Under the pieces are notes generated by a model that worked only from the letters and a program-made list of their open reading frames with translations, did not search any database and was not told the origin of the DNA. From Rosistilla ulvae (GTDB taxonomy: Bacteria > Planctomycetota > Planctomycetia > Pirellulales > Pirellulaceae), in NCBI RefSeq assembly GCF_007741475.1, contig NZ_CP036261.1:4589798-4653797 (forward strand): a DNA stretch of 64,000 bases. Direction: 5' to 3'. Shown piece after piece: positions 26,151 to 34,898 of the stretch. The position numbers and the translations under genes are program-made. Every line of letters starts with the position of its first letter. Positions within the stretch are counted from its first letter, which is position 1.

Positions 26151-27110
26151 ATGGAAAAACAGTGGGACTGCGTCGTATGTGGATCGTGCACCGCGGACAT
26201 CTTGGTCCGACCGATGTCGTTGGACGAACCTGTCGGTGCGGGGCGGATGCATCGTGTCGAACCGATCGGATTGACGACCGGAGGGTTGGCGTCGAACGCG
26301 GGAATCGCGATGTCGCGGTTGGGACTGGGCGTCGCGATGCTCAGTTATACAGGCAACGATGCCTGGAACACCATCATGCGAGAAAACTATAAGAAGCAAG
26401 GAGTCGACACAAGCCGCTTGCTGCGGCACGCCGAATTGCCCAGCAGCACCACCGTGGTGATGATCGATTCGGAAGGCCAACGCAGTTTCGCCCATCATCA
26501 AGGGGCGCCGCGGATGATCGATCGCCAGATGATCCTGGACAATTTGGATCTGATCGCCGCCAGTCGCATGTTTTTGATCGGGTACTATTCTTTGCTGCCG
26601 CATCTGCAAAACGATCTCCCTGAGATCTTTGCGAAGATCCGCGAGACAGGTTGTATGACCGCAATGGATGCTGCCGGCAGCGGAGGCGATCTGCAGCCGT
26701 TGGACCAGATCCTGCCGCATCTAGACGTCTACGTCCCCAGCCATAGCGAAGCGGAACATCAGACGGGGAAGTCGGATCCGCGGGCGATCATCGAAGTCTA
26801 CCGCAGCTGCGGCGCGGTGGGACTGTTGGGAGTCAAACTGGGGAGCGACGGGGCGCTGCTGCAGGAGCCCGATGGAACGTTTTGGCAGATCGATCCGGTC
26901 GAGCCTCCAGGGGCGATCGTCGACACGACCGGGGCGGGGGATTCGTTTTACGCCGGCCTGATCGCGGGACTATTGCGGGGCATGCCGCCTCAAGATGCAG
27001 GGCGGTTGGCTGCGGCAAACGGAGCAATTTGTGTGACCGCTAGCGGGGCAACGACCGCGATTACCGACCTCAAAACGACCATGAACCTGGCGGGTTTGGG
27101 GACCGGTTAA
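26151..27110 (+). CDS. PfkB/ribokinase-family carbohydrate kinase
   Basis: 319 residues. Members phosphorylate sugars, nucleosides or related compounds with ATP. The N-terminal signature region is TGGLASNAGIAMSRLG, and the second signature DTTGAGDSFYAGLIAG contains the catalytic Asp and anion hole (GAGD, near residue 262). Length is typical. The start at 26151 gives the conserved CGSCTADILV strand at the N-terminus. It faces the aldolase-like gene head to head with 20 bases between start codons, so at least one promoter must overlap coding sequence. The substrate cannot be told. Confidence 0.87.
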   Translation: MEKQWDCVVCGSCTADILVRPMSLDEPVGAGRMHRVEPIGLTTGGLASNAGIAMSRLGLGVAMLSYTGNDAWNTIMRENYKKQGVDTSRLLRHAELPSSTTVVMIDSEGQRSFAHHQGAPRMIDRQMILDNLDLIAASRMFLIGYYSLLPHLQNDLPEIFAKIRETGCMTAMDAAGSGGDLQPLDQILPHLDVYVPSHSEAEHQTGKSDPRAIIEVYRSCGAVGLLGVKLGSDGALLQEPDGTFWQIDPVEPPGAIVDTTGAGDSFYAGLIAGLLRGMPPQDAGRLAAANGAICVTASGATTAITDLKTTMNLAGLGTG

Positions 27111-27291
27111 AGCGGGAGATCGCGCGGACCGGCACTCTCGCTGAATACCCGAGAACCGTTACACACGTCATTTTTTCGCTGACGCTGTCATTTATCCAGG
27201 ATTGCCCCGATACCCTAGCAAGCACACTTTGTGATGTGTGACTTTTGAAAATTTGAAAACAGTAGAATTACCAATCCTTGGAAGGGAGTCG

Positions 27292-28686
27292 ATGATGAGA
27301 CATTTCCTAATGTCTGGTCTATTTGCAGCGATGATTGCAGTTTGGTGTCCAATGGCATTTGCCGACTGCAATGATTGTGGCACATCGGATTGCGGCGGTA
27401 GCGTGGCAGGAAGCCCAAGCGACGCTGCGTGTGGACCTCAAATGGTCACCAAGACCATTCGCGTTCCTCAGATGGTTACCGAAACTCGAGTCGTCAACGT
27501 TGCCAAGACGCGTCAAGAGCAACGAACGCGAACGAAAACGGTTTACCGCAATGTGCAAGAGCAACGCTCGCGGACTGAATCGTACACGGTGAAAGTTCCT
27601 CAACAGCGAACACGCACCGAATCGTACACAGTGAAGGTTCCTTACACCGAAACGCAAACCTACACGGTTCGTGTCCCTCAGTGCAGCACCAAGACCGTCA
27701 ACTACAAGGTCATGGTCCCTGAGTGCCGTACTCGTGAAGAATCGTACACGGTGATGGTTCCTTACACCGAGCAAAAGACCGCCAAGTACATGGTGAAGGT
27801 TCCTTACACCGAAACCAAGGTCGTAGACTACACGGTTAAGGTTCCTTACACCGAAACCAAGATCGTCGACTACACGGTTCAAGTTCCTTACACCGAACAA
27901 AAGACCGAAACCTACACGGTTAGCGTTCCTTACACCGAAACGAAGACCGAAACCTACACGGTTAGCGTTCCCTACACCGAAACTCGCACTGAAGAGTACA
28001 CGGTTAGCGTTCCTTACACCGAAACCGAAACTCGCACGGTAACCGACGCTTGTGGCTGCCCACAAACGATCTGCTGCCAAGTTCAAAAGACTCGTTGCGA
28101 AACTCGCACACGTTGCATCAACGTTTGCAAGACTCGTTGCGAAGAGCGAACTCGCGAAGTTAAGGTTTGCAAGACTCGCTGCGAAGAGCGAACTCGCACC
28201 TACAACGTCTGCAAGACTCGTTGCGAAACGCGTCAACGCGAAGTCAAAGTTTGCAAGACTCGTTGCGAAACGCGTCAACGCGAAGTTCAAGTTTGCAAGA
28301 CTCGTTGCGAAGAACGAACTCGCTGCTACACCGTCAAGAAGTGCCGTCCCGAGACTCGCACTCGTACCGTGAAGTACACCGTGATGGTTCCCGAGTGCCG
28401 CACTCGTGAAGTCAAGGTTGTCAACATGGTTTGCGAAACTCGCGAACGTCAAGTTTGCAAGACTCGCTGCGAAACCCGCCAACGTGAAGTTTCTTACACC
28501 GTGTGCGTTCCAGAATGCCGCACTCGTGAAGTTTCTTACACCGTTTGCAAGAAGGTTCCAGAGCAAGTCACCGAGAACTACACCGTTTGCGTTCCTTACT
28601 GCGAACAACAAACCGTTGAAGTTCAGGTCTGCAAGAACGTTTGCAAAGAAATCCAAGTTCCAGCTTGCAACTGCTGCTGCAACTAA
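27292..28686 (+). CDS. YTV-repeat, Cys-rich exported cell-surface protein
   Basis: 464 residues. A signal peptide (FLMSGLFAAMIAVWCPMAFA) precedes a mature chain made almost wholly of repeats. The first half has about a dozen copies of YTVxVPYTExKT and close variants (the planctomycete YTV domain). The second half has Cys-rich repeats of the type VCKTRCExRxRxV, then mixed YTVxVPECRTRE units. Dozens of cysteines in an exported protein suggest disulphide cross-linking; YTV proteins have been found in planctomycete cell walls. GGAAGGGAG lies about 5 bases before the ATG at 27292. The repeats are also strongly conserved as DNA. A strong terminator lies 212 bases after the stop. Confidence 0.85.
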   Translation: MMRHFLMSGLFAAMIAVWCPMAFADCNDCGTSDCGGSVAGSPSDAACGPQMVTKTIRVPQMVTETRVVNVAKTRQEQRTRTKTVYRNVQEQRSRTESYTVKVPQQRTRTESYTVKVPYTETQTYTVRVPQCSTKTVNYKVMVPECRTREESYTVMVPYTEQKTAKYMVKVPYTETKVVDYTVKVPYTETKIVDYTVQVPYTEQKTETYTVSVPYTETKTETYTVSVPYTETRTEEYTVSVPYTETETRTVTDACGCPQTICCQVQKTRCETRTRCINVCKTRCEERTREVKVCKTRCEERTRTYNVCKTRCETRQREVKVCKTRCETRQREVQVCKTRCEERTRCYTVKKCRPETRTRTVKYTVMVPECRTREVKVVNMVCETRERQVCKTRCETRQREVSYTVCVPECRTREVSYTVCKKVPEQVTENYTVCVPYCEQQTVEVQVCKNVCKEIQVPACNCCCN

Positions 28687-28898
28687 AACAGCCTTCGCCG
28701 GCAACGCTTAAGTGTCGCCGGTCGGCTGGGAAGACCTTGCACGGAAACAAAGAATTCAATTCATCAAGCGTTCAACAGAAGCGAGATACAAGACCGGCGT
28801 AGCGGATGCAAACCACCGTCGCCATGACCACAATCAAACGATTGAGTTGCTTCTACTGAAAACCCACTCGCGCTTCGAGTGAATCCTGATTCAAAGAT

Positions 28899-28932
28899 GA
28901 CAGGTCGGCAATTTGCCGGCCTGTCTTTTTTT
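28899..28932 (+). terminator. Intrinsic terminator after the YTV gene
   Basis: GACAGGTCGGC pairs with GCCGGCCTGTC around a short AATTT-centred loop, followed by seven T residues (28926-28932). The T-run lies only on the plus-strand side, so it ends plus-strand transcripts. It leaves about 212 bases of untranslated 3' region after the YTV stop codon. Confidence 0.88.
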
Positions 28933-28976
28933 GTGCCCCAACCATCGCTGGGGCTTGGAATCATCGCGATGGCTTC

Positions 28977-29255
28977 TTAGCAGAGGACTTCGTTTTGGGC
29001 GCTGCGGCCCGGACGATAGAACTCCAACTTTTCCAACGCTGCGTAGACCTCTTCGAGGGTCTTTTCACCGAAGTTGGAAATTCCCAACAGACGTTTTGGG
29101 GAGGCCTGCAGCAGGTCGCGGACCGTGAAGATGCCTGTCTCTTCCAAGCAATTGGTCGTGCGAACCGAAAGCTCCATCTCAGCGATACTCAGTTCCAGAC
29201 GCTCGCTACGCAGGCGGGCACGCTCTTCGGCTTGACTTAGCGGAATGCGGGTCAT
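28977..29255 (-). CDS. Free-standing RNA polymerase alpha C-terminal domain protein
   Basis: 92 residues. Residues about 22-80 match the alpha-[19 protein letters not shown], then a helix-hairpin-helix ending [12 protein letters not shown]. The DNA-contacting Arg and Asn of the canonical 265 determinant are kept (R32, N35). The usual GKKS reads GEKT. The alpha N-terminal domain is missing, so it cannot assemble polymerase. It could bind UP-element-like DNA or compete with or modulate the polymerase. AGGAGG at 29265-29270, about 9 bases before the ATG, is an unusually strong ribosome binding site for this window. It is convergent with the YTV gene and divergent from the antiporter. Confidence 0.85.
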   Translation of the reverse strand: MTRIPLSQAEERARLRSERLELSIAEMELSVRTTNCLEETGIFTVRDLLQASPKRLLGISNFGEKTLEEVYAALEKLEFYRPGRSAQNEVLC

Positions 29256-29537
29256 TGCTTCAGTCCTCCTATGACATTGGAAAGCAAATTAATTGGGTCG
29301 GTGCGGGAATTTTAGCGAGCGGGACCAAAGTCGCAAAGCGATTCAGGCGAATCCTTTTGAAAATTTTACAATTTATTTGATAGCGTAAGCCCCGATTCGA
29401 TGATGTCGTCGCTTCCCCGCCCCCGCTGCGAAAAATCGCCGAATTGCATTAAACTTGCATTCGTTTCGATAGGCAGCGTCAGGCAAGCGGTCGATCGTTT
29501 TGGAGTCCACCGTTTCTCTCTCGCCGCTTAGGCAACA
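29256..29537. other. Divergent intergenic region (alpha-CTD / antiporter)
   Basis: 282 bases between divergent start codons. It includes the strong AGGAGG site of the alpha-CTD gene and an AT-rich stretch (29350-29385) that could serve as an UP-element or promoter. No gene is seen. Confidence 0.4.
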
Positions 29538-31169
29538 ATGCACAACATCGAATCGCTTACCGTCAACGTCTTGATCGTGCTGGGAGCGGGTTTGATCGCG
29601 GGGACGGTTTGCAAGCGGATCGGCGTTTCGATGCTTGTTGGCTATCTGGTCGTGGGAGCGTTGATCGGCGGGGGCGCGCTGAATCTGGTCAACCAACAGG
29701 ACCACGAACTCGAAGTGCTGGCGCAGTTCGGGGCGCTGTTGCTGCTGTTTGCCGTCGGGCTCGAATTTTCGCTCGAAGAACTGATGCGACTCAGCCGCTA
29801 TTCGATGATCGGCGGCGCCACGCAGATGTTTCTGGTCGCGGTCCCTTTAACAGGCGTCTGCATGGCGTTTGGGATGTCGTTGAACGCCGCGGTGCTGGCC
29901 GGATTTGCCGGCGCACTCAGTTCGACCGTACTCGTCTTCAAAGCGCTTGCCGAATGGGGACTGACAGCATCGCCGCACGGTCGCCGCGCGATCGCGATCC
30001 TGTTGTTCCAAGACGTCGCCCTGGTACCGCTGATGTTGTTGGTCCCGTTGTTGACGCATCAAGGCGAACCGCCGACGATCACGACCTACCTGTTGCTGGC
30101 TCTCAAATCGTCGATCTTTCTCGCAGCGTTGCTCGCGTGTCGCAGCGTCGTCGGACGCTGGATCGTGCCGAGCCTGGCGGGACTGCGAAGCGTCGAACTG
30201 GTGATGCTGTTCACGCTCTGTTTGCTGGGTGGAGTCTGTTGGTCGGCATTCCAATTGGGGCTGCCATCGGCTGTGGGAGCGCTTGCGGCGGGGATCATCT
30301 TGAGCGGCAATCGCTTGAGCCGGCAGATCGATTCGATCTTGCTGCCGTTTCGCGAATCGTTTTCGGTGATCTTCTTCGTCACGATCGGGACGCTGTTAAA
30401 TCCCGGTATGTTCTTCCAGGAACCGCTGCTGCTGACCGCTGGCTTGATTGGCATGCTAGTCCTAAAAAGTGGAGCCGCTTCGATCGCGCTGAAGCTGGTC
30501 GGTCTGCAGTGGAAGACGGCGTTTGGGATGGGATTGGGACTGGCTCAACTGGGCGAGTTCTCCTTCCTGCTGATCTCCGAAGCCGCTGGATTGGGCTTGA
30601 TCAGCCGCGACGATTACAACCGGATGCTGTTCATCGCGTTGGGGACGTTGATTCTCACGCCGCAATTGATTCGATACGGTTTGCGTTGGACCGAGCGGTC
30701 GCCCGACGAAGACCTTCACGGAATGCAACACCGACGCGATAGTGCGGTTTCGCGGCACGCGATCGTGATCGGAATCGGGTTGATCGGCCGCCAATTGGCT
30801 TCGCGGTTGGAGATCATGGGATCGGAGGTACGGTTGGTCGATCAGAGTCCGATCAATCTGCACGGCTTTGCTCAGCAGGGCTTCCACACGACGGCCGGCG
30901 ACGCACGCGATCCCGACATCCTGCACCGGGCCGGAGCCGAAACCTGCGGTTTGTGTATCGTCAGCGTTCCCAGCGACGACGCGGCGCTGCAGATCGTCAC
31001 CGCGCTGCGTGGGATCAATCACGATGCGGAGATCATCGTCCGCTGTCGCTATCAGGGGAACGTCCACCGGATTATGAAGGCGGGAGCCGCGGCGGTGGTC
31101 AGCGAAGAAGCCGAAGCGTCCAAGGCGATGCTGCAGTGGTGCGATCGCGCCGTGGGGCCGGTCGAATAG
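29538..31169 (+). CDS. Monovalent cation:proton antiporter, KefB/CPA2 type
   Basis: 543 residues. About 12 transmembrane helices fill residues 5-385, with CPA2 landmarks (LLLLFAVGLEFSLEEL, and FAGALSSTVLVFKAL where the Na/H-exchanger region lies). The cytoplasmic C-terminus is a TrkA-N Rossmann domain (HAIVIGIGLIGRQLAS, about 410-530) that binds nucleotide and gates transport. The likely role is K+ or Na+ efflux in exchange for H+ and pH or osmotic control. The ancillary KefG-type subunit is not adjacent. It is a single gene, ending 45 bases before the convergent rluA gene. Confidence 0.9.
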   Translation: MHNIESLTVNVLIVLGAGLIAGTVCKRIGVSMLVGYLVVGALIGGGALNLVNQQDHELEVLAQFGALLLLFAVGLEFSLEELMRLSRYSMIGGATQMFLVAVPLTGVCMAFGMSLNAAVLAGFAGALSSTVLVFKALAEWGLTASPHGRRAIAILLFQDVALVPLMLLVPLLTHQGEPPTITTYLLLALKSSIFLAALLACRSVVGRWIVPSLAGLRSVELVMLFTLCLLGGVCWSAFQLGLPSAVGALAAGIILSGNRLSRQIDSILLPFRESFSVIFFVTIGTLLNPGMFFQEPLLLTAGLIGMLVLKSGAASIALKLVGLQWKTAFGMGLGLAQLGEFSFLLISEAAGLGLISRDDYNRMLFIALGTLILTPQLIRYGLRWTERSPDEDLHGMQHRRDSAVSRHAIVIGIGLIGRQLASRLEIMGSEVRLVDQSPINLHGFAQQGFHTTAGDARDPDILHRAGAETCGLCIVSVPSDDAALQIVTALRGINHDAEIIVRCRYQGNVHRIMKAGAAAVVSEEAEASKAMLQWCDRAVGPVE

Positions 31170-31213
31170 CCACCGGCCCTGCCGCATAATTTGCCGACGT
31201 TAGCCGAGCTGTT

Positions 31214-31894
31214 CTACGGCAGCTGAACCGACAGCCGTTGCCAAGATTTTGGCGGGCGACACTCGAACGACATCGGCTCGCGCCGCGTCGGATGTTCAAA
31301 CGTCAGCTGCCACGCGTGAAGTGCGATCCCCTGCGGAAACGTCGACGACGCATCGTATTTACGATCGCCGATGACCGGCATCCCGCGACTGGCTAACTGC
31401 AGGCGGATCTGATGCTTCCGACCGGTGATCAATTCGACCTCGATCAAACTCTGTCGTCCCGAAGATTCGATAACGCGGTACCGCAGTTCGGCTCGCTTAG
31501 CATCCGCCGTCGACTCGCGGCAGACGACCATCCGGTGGGCCGCATCGTCTTTGCGGACGAAGTCGATAAGCGTCCCTTCCGCATCGGGAAGCGTTCCCTC
31601 GACGACCGCCAGATAACGCTTTTCGATCGTCCGCCGACGCAGCATATCGGACAACCGGCTGGCCGCTTTGCTGGTCCGCGCCAGAACTAAAACGCCGCTG
31701 GTGACGGTGTCCAAACGGCTGACGATTCCCAGGTAGACCTTCCCCGGTTTTTGATACTTCACGCGGATGTATTCGGATGCTTGGTCGAAGACGCTGGTCC
31801 CGTCGGTGACACCCTGCGTCGCGATCCCCGCCGGTTTATCGACCACCAGCAGATGATTGTCTTCGTATAGGATCGGGAACGGCGGCGTTGTCAA
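31214..31894 (-). CDS. RluA-family pseudouridine synthase
   Basis: 226 residues, no S4 domain. It converts uridine to pseudouridine in rRNA or tRNA. The catalytic motif reads SRLDTVTSGVLVLA, with D62 the nucleophile; relatives usually have HRLD. KRYLAVVEG and the C-terminal GRKHQIRLQLA motif are also present. It is the last gene of a possible minus-strand run with the glycosyltransferase (70-base gap). The RNA target cannot be assigned; the short form resembles RluC/RluD catalytic cores or TruC-like proteins. Confidence 0.9.
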   Translation of the reverse strand: MTTPPFPILYEDNHLLVVDKPAGIATQGVTDGTSVFDQASEYIRVKYQKPGKVYLGIVSRLDTVTSGVLVLARTSKAASRLSDMLRRRTIEKRYLAVVEGTLPDAEGTLIDFVRKDDAAHRMVVCRESTADAKRAELRYRVIESSGRQSLIEVELITGRKHQIRLQLASRGMPVIGDRKYDASSTFPQGIALHAWQLTFEHPTRREPMSFECRPPKSWQRLSVQLP

Positions 31895-31964
31895 ACCAGG
31901 AACCTCAGGGAGCGTGGATCAGCGAAGAAGCGGAGCGATACTGTCGACCAAATCAGCGAATGAA

Positions 31965-33056
31965 TCAAGCGGTCACCGATCGCAAGACATCCAGATACGC
32001 TTGGACAAACCGATCCCAGCTGTACCGATCGACGACCGAACGCCCGGCGTCCGAGAGGCGTTGCCGCAGGTCGCGGTCTGCCAAAAGCCGCGCCAAGCCG
32101 GCGGACAACGCGGCGGGATCATCCTGTTCGACGAGTAAGCCGGTTTGCCCGTCGTCGATGATCTCGCCGGGACCGCTGTCGCAGTCGACCGACAGTGATG
32201 GAACGCCCGATGCCATCGCTTCCAACAACGCGTTGGGAAAGCCTTCGTAGCGGCTGGTTAATGCAAACGCTCCCGCCTTCGCCAACACTGCGCCGACGTC
32301 GTCGCACCAGCCACATAATTCGGCGCGCTCCGTCAAGCGAAGCGTCTGGATTTGTTGGGCGAGCGCCGGCCGTTGCGGTCCGTCGCCGTAGATCTTCAGT
32401 TTCCAATCGATCAGCGATTCGGGAAGTCGCCCAAAGGCATCGATCAAGCGATCGATCTGTTTTTCCTGCGACAATCGGCCTACCGAAACCAATGTCTTCT
32501 TGCGGCGATCGACATCGTCGACGATTCGGTTGGTGTCGGGAGGATCGATCGCGACGGGAATGATCGTCGTCGCCGCGGAGGTCCAGGCCGAGACAGCGCG
32601 GCCGGCGGCAGAGGTCTGCACGATGCAAGCGGCGGCGCGAGGGTAGTGCCAGCGGCGCAGCGTCTCCCAAAATCGTCCGATCGGTTGATGTGCAGGCTGA
32701 GTCCGTTCGGAGACGACGACAGGCACCGCCAGCGGCTTGCAGGCGGCGAGCGTCAGGATGTTCATTTTGTCGCAAAAGCTGAGGACGACGTCGGGCTTGC
32801 TGGCCGCAACCGCGTTGCGAATCGCTGCGATCCGGCGTCGGTTGCTGGCGATCGCCTGGAAGATTGAACCGCTCTCGGACATCTGGTCCAAACCGATTCG
32901 CTCAACCGTTTCGTCACATTGATAGCGATCCTCGCCCGCCGCATCGAGCGTGATCAGCGTGACCGCATGTTCGACCGCCATTCGGTTTGCCAATCCGGCC
33001 ATCACGCGTTCGGCACCGCCGCCGGTCAGCGAATGGATGGCACAAGTGATTCGCAC
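31965..33056 (-). CDS. Glycosyltransferase family 4 (GT-B fold)
   Basis: 363 residues. The N-terminal domain begins ITCAIHSLTGGGAERVM, typical of GT4 enzymes. The donor-binding domain carries VSVGRLSQEKQIDRLI and the E-x7-E type signature SRYEGFPNALLEAMASG. It transfers an activated sugar to a glycan or lipid acceptor at the cytoplasmic membrane. It lies 6 bases after the reductase-like gene on the same strand, so the two probably work in one surface-polysaccharide or glycolipid pathway. Acceptor and donor are unknown. Confidence 0.9.
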   Translation of the reverse strand: MRITCAIHSLTGGGAERVMAGLANRMAVEHAVTLITLDAAGEDRYQCDETVERIGLDQMSESGSIFQAIASNRRRIAAIRNAVAASKPDVVLSFCDKMNILTLAACKPLAVPVVVSERTQPAHQPIGRFWETLRRWHYPRAAACIVQTSAAGRAVSAWTSAATTIIPVAIDPPDTNRIVDDVDRRKKTLVSVGRLSQEKQIDRLIDAFGRLPESLIDWKLKIYGDGPQRPALAQQIQTLRLTERAELCGWCDDVGAVLAKAGAFALTSRYEGFPNALLEAMASGVPSLSVDCDSGPGEIIDDGQTGLLVEQDDPAALSAGLARLLADRDLRQRLSDAGRSVVDRYSWDRFVQAYLDVLRSVTA

Positions 33057-33062
33057 GCGTGG

Positions 33063-34097
33063 CTACCTCGACGACGAGGGGGATTCGATATCTTCGAACT
33101 CGGGCATCGAATCGACGCGGCGCGGGTTGCGATACAGCACGTCGGCCAGCAGTTCAGGCGATCCCTGCAACGTCGATCGATCGTGGTGCCAGTCGACATC
33201 GCTGGGAACCATCGAACAATCCAACGGCCACGGATGAAAGACCTCATCGCCCAACGCGGCGATCAAGCGGCTGGAGTCCATCGTCACGTTGCCCGCTCGC
33301 GGCGGCATCGGTCCGGCGTCGATCCGCGGACATCCCATCAACAGCTTGGGATCGTAGCCGCCAACGCGATTGATGACCTGAGCGATCTCGTAGAGGCTCA
33401 AATTCCGCGGCCCACCGCAGTGATACAGCCCCGCCAAATCGTTCCCCAACAACCGCTCCACCACCAGGTTCAAGCAATCGGTATAGGTCGGCGTGCGGAC
33501 TTCATCGAAGTAGAGCGTCGCGGGGCGGCCGTTCTTAAAACGGGACTGGATCCAATCGATCGCTCCAGCATGCCCGTTGAAACTGATCCCCATCGGCAGC
33601 GAAATCCGCAGTACACAAGCGTCGGGGCGTCGCTCCAAAACCAACCGCTCCGCCGCGACCATCGTCTTGCCATAGACGGTCACCGGATCGGGAGTGTCCT
33701 CTTCGGTGTATCCACCATCTTTATCGCCCGAGAAGACCAAATCGATCGAGAGGTGGATGAAGCGGGTTGTCGGCGCGAGCACGCGAATCAGATTTTCGAC
33801 GCTCGTCACATTGATCCGCTCGGCCATCTGCGGATCCAATTCGCATGATTTCAGGGCACACGAACCCTCGCAGTTCAGCACCGCCGCCGGTTGGATCTGA
33901 TCGATGATCTGCTGCCAGCGATCGAAGTCGTCGGAATTGCAGCCCAGGATCCCATCGCCCGAAAGAGGCCAATTGTCCTCGCGGCGGACCCCGTAGACCT
34001 GGCCGGGAAAGCGAGCTCGCAAATAGCGGAAGGCATTGTAACCAGCGACACCAGCGATTCCGGTGACGATCAAAGGCAGCGGTATCTCTGCGTCCAT
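33063..34097 (-). CDS. RmlD-like (dTDP-4-dehydrorhamnose reductase-type) SDR protein
   Basis: 344 residues from the ATG at 34097, which places the Rossmann motif VTGIAGVAGYNAF at the N-terminus; the longer frame to 34217 is unlikely. The extended-SDR fold of RmlD/MAT2B is clear (FIHLSIDLVFSGD, TPTYTDCLNLV). The active-site block, usually YGxTK, reads VYGKTMVAAE: Tyr142 is present but the Lys four residues later is Met146. It may be an altered reductase, a binding protein, or use the Lys at 144. Probably co-transcribed with the GT4 gene, 6 bases apart. Nucleotide-sugar metabolism is inferred. Confidence 0.8.
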   Translation of the reverse strand: MDAEIPLPLIVTGIAGVAGYNAFRYLRARFPGQVYGVRREDNWPLSGDGILGCNSDDFDRWQQIIDQIQPAAVLNCEGSCALKSCELDPQMAERINVTSVENLIRVLAPTTRFIHLSIDLVFSGDKDGGYTEEDTPDPVTVYGKTMVAAERLVLERRPDACVLRISLPMGISFNGHAGAIDWIQSRFKNGRPATLYFDEVRTPTYTDCLNLVVERLLGNDLAGLYHCGGPRNLSLYEIAQVINRVGGYDPKLLMGCPRIDAGPMPPRAGNVTMDSSRLIAALGDEVFHPWPLDCSMVPSDVDWHHDRSTLQGSPELLADVLYRNPRRVDSMPEFEDIESPSSSR

Positions 34098-34373
34098 AGT
34101 GGCCTGTAGGTGCAACAAAGCGACGAAGTAATCGTCTGGGGAAAGAAAGTCCTCCCCCTTGTAACAGACCGCATCGATCGTGGCAAACCGCAGGCCGCTT
34201 CCGACCAAGCAAATCACTGGTTGTAATCAGCGATCCATGGCAGCGAACACCAGGTTTTCTAGTTTAACCGCGCGTGCATCGCCCCGCGTTTTTCAATTCC
34301 CTCGCCCCGGTTTTTTATTGCCTTCGCATCGCGAGGTTTCGCAGTTTAACGAAACAAACAGCAGCCAGGCTGT
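34098..34373. other. Intergenic region with a diverged GTTTAAC half repeat
   Basis: GTTTAACCGCGCGTGCATCG at 34262-34281, followed by CCCCGCG, matches the left arm of the repeat family at 12338-13054. CGCAGTTTAACG near 34341 is a poor right end. This is therefore a decayed or single-arm copy more than 20 kb from the main island, showing the family is dispersed. The rest carries the promoter region of the RmlD-like gene. Confidence 0.6.
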
Positions 34374-34898
34374 TCAGCTGGCGTCGTCTTTGTTGTTGCT
34401 GACCGCGATTGGAATCACGATCGCCGCGGCGATGACGAGACCGATCAACAATGGATGCAGCAGCGCCGAGATAGGTTGCTGCCCGCGAGCGATCATCGCA
34501 TCTTGCGAAACGAGAATCTGCTTGACAGCTTTCGCCGGCGCGGTTGCTGCAGTGTGGCAGGTGAGAAATGCCGCGGCGTCAGCGGTCGCGATCTGGTAGT
34601 CGCCTGGCTTGTCGATCGTGAATTGGAAACGTCCATTTTCATCGGCTGCCGTCTTGGCGACGACTTTGCCTTGTTGACCAAGAACGACGGTCTTCCCGGC
34701 GGCCGGCTTGCCGTCGCGCGTCACCGACGTCCCTTGCAGCGTACGATTACCCGCCAGAAGAACGGGGATCGTGTGAACTTCTGGAGCTGCAGCGATCGCC
34801 GCCGGCGGTTGTTGGGCAGCCAGTGTGGCGATTGGCATATGCCACGAAACAACGGTTCCAATCAACAAAAAGTGCAGCGCACGCTTTGTGAGGTCCAT
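34374..34898 (-). CDS. Small exported protein with carboxypeptidase-regulatory-like (Ig-like) domain
   Basis: 174 residues from the ATG at 34898, with AAGGA about 8 bases upstream. A signal peptide (ALHFLLIGTVVSW, cut near TLA-AQQ) is followed by a beta-sandwich resembling the CarboxypepD_reg fold: VTRDGKPAAGKTVVLG and then ADENGRFQFTIDKPGDYQI. A C-terminal transmembrane helix (LLIGLVIAAAIVIPIAV) ends in SNNKDD. It is therefore a surface protein anchored at its C-terminus. Function unknown; such proteins are common in Planctomycetes. Confidence 0.7.
   Translation of the reverse strand: MDLTKRALHFLLIGTVVSWHMPIATLAAQQPPAAIAAAPEVHTIPVLLAGNRTLQGTSVTRDGKPAAGKTVVLGQQGKVVAKTAADENGRFQFTIDKPGDYQIATADAAAFLTCHTAATAPAKAVKQILVSQDAMIARGQQPISALLHPLLIGLVIAAAIVIPIAVSNNKDDAS

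Noticed and set aside
27319-28704. A 461-codon open frame on the minus strand opposite the YTV gene
   Set aside because: It mirrors the repeats of the plus-strand gene, uses the complement of the same codons and has no signal peptide or family match. It is a by-product of the repetitive codon bias.
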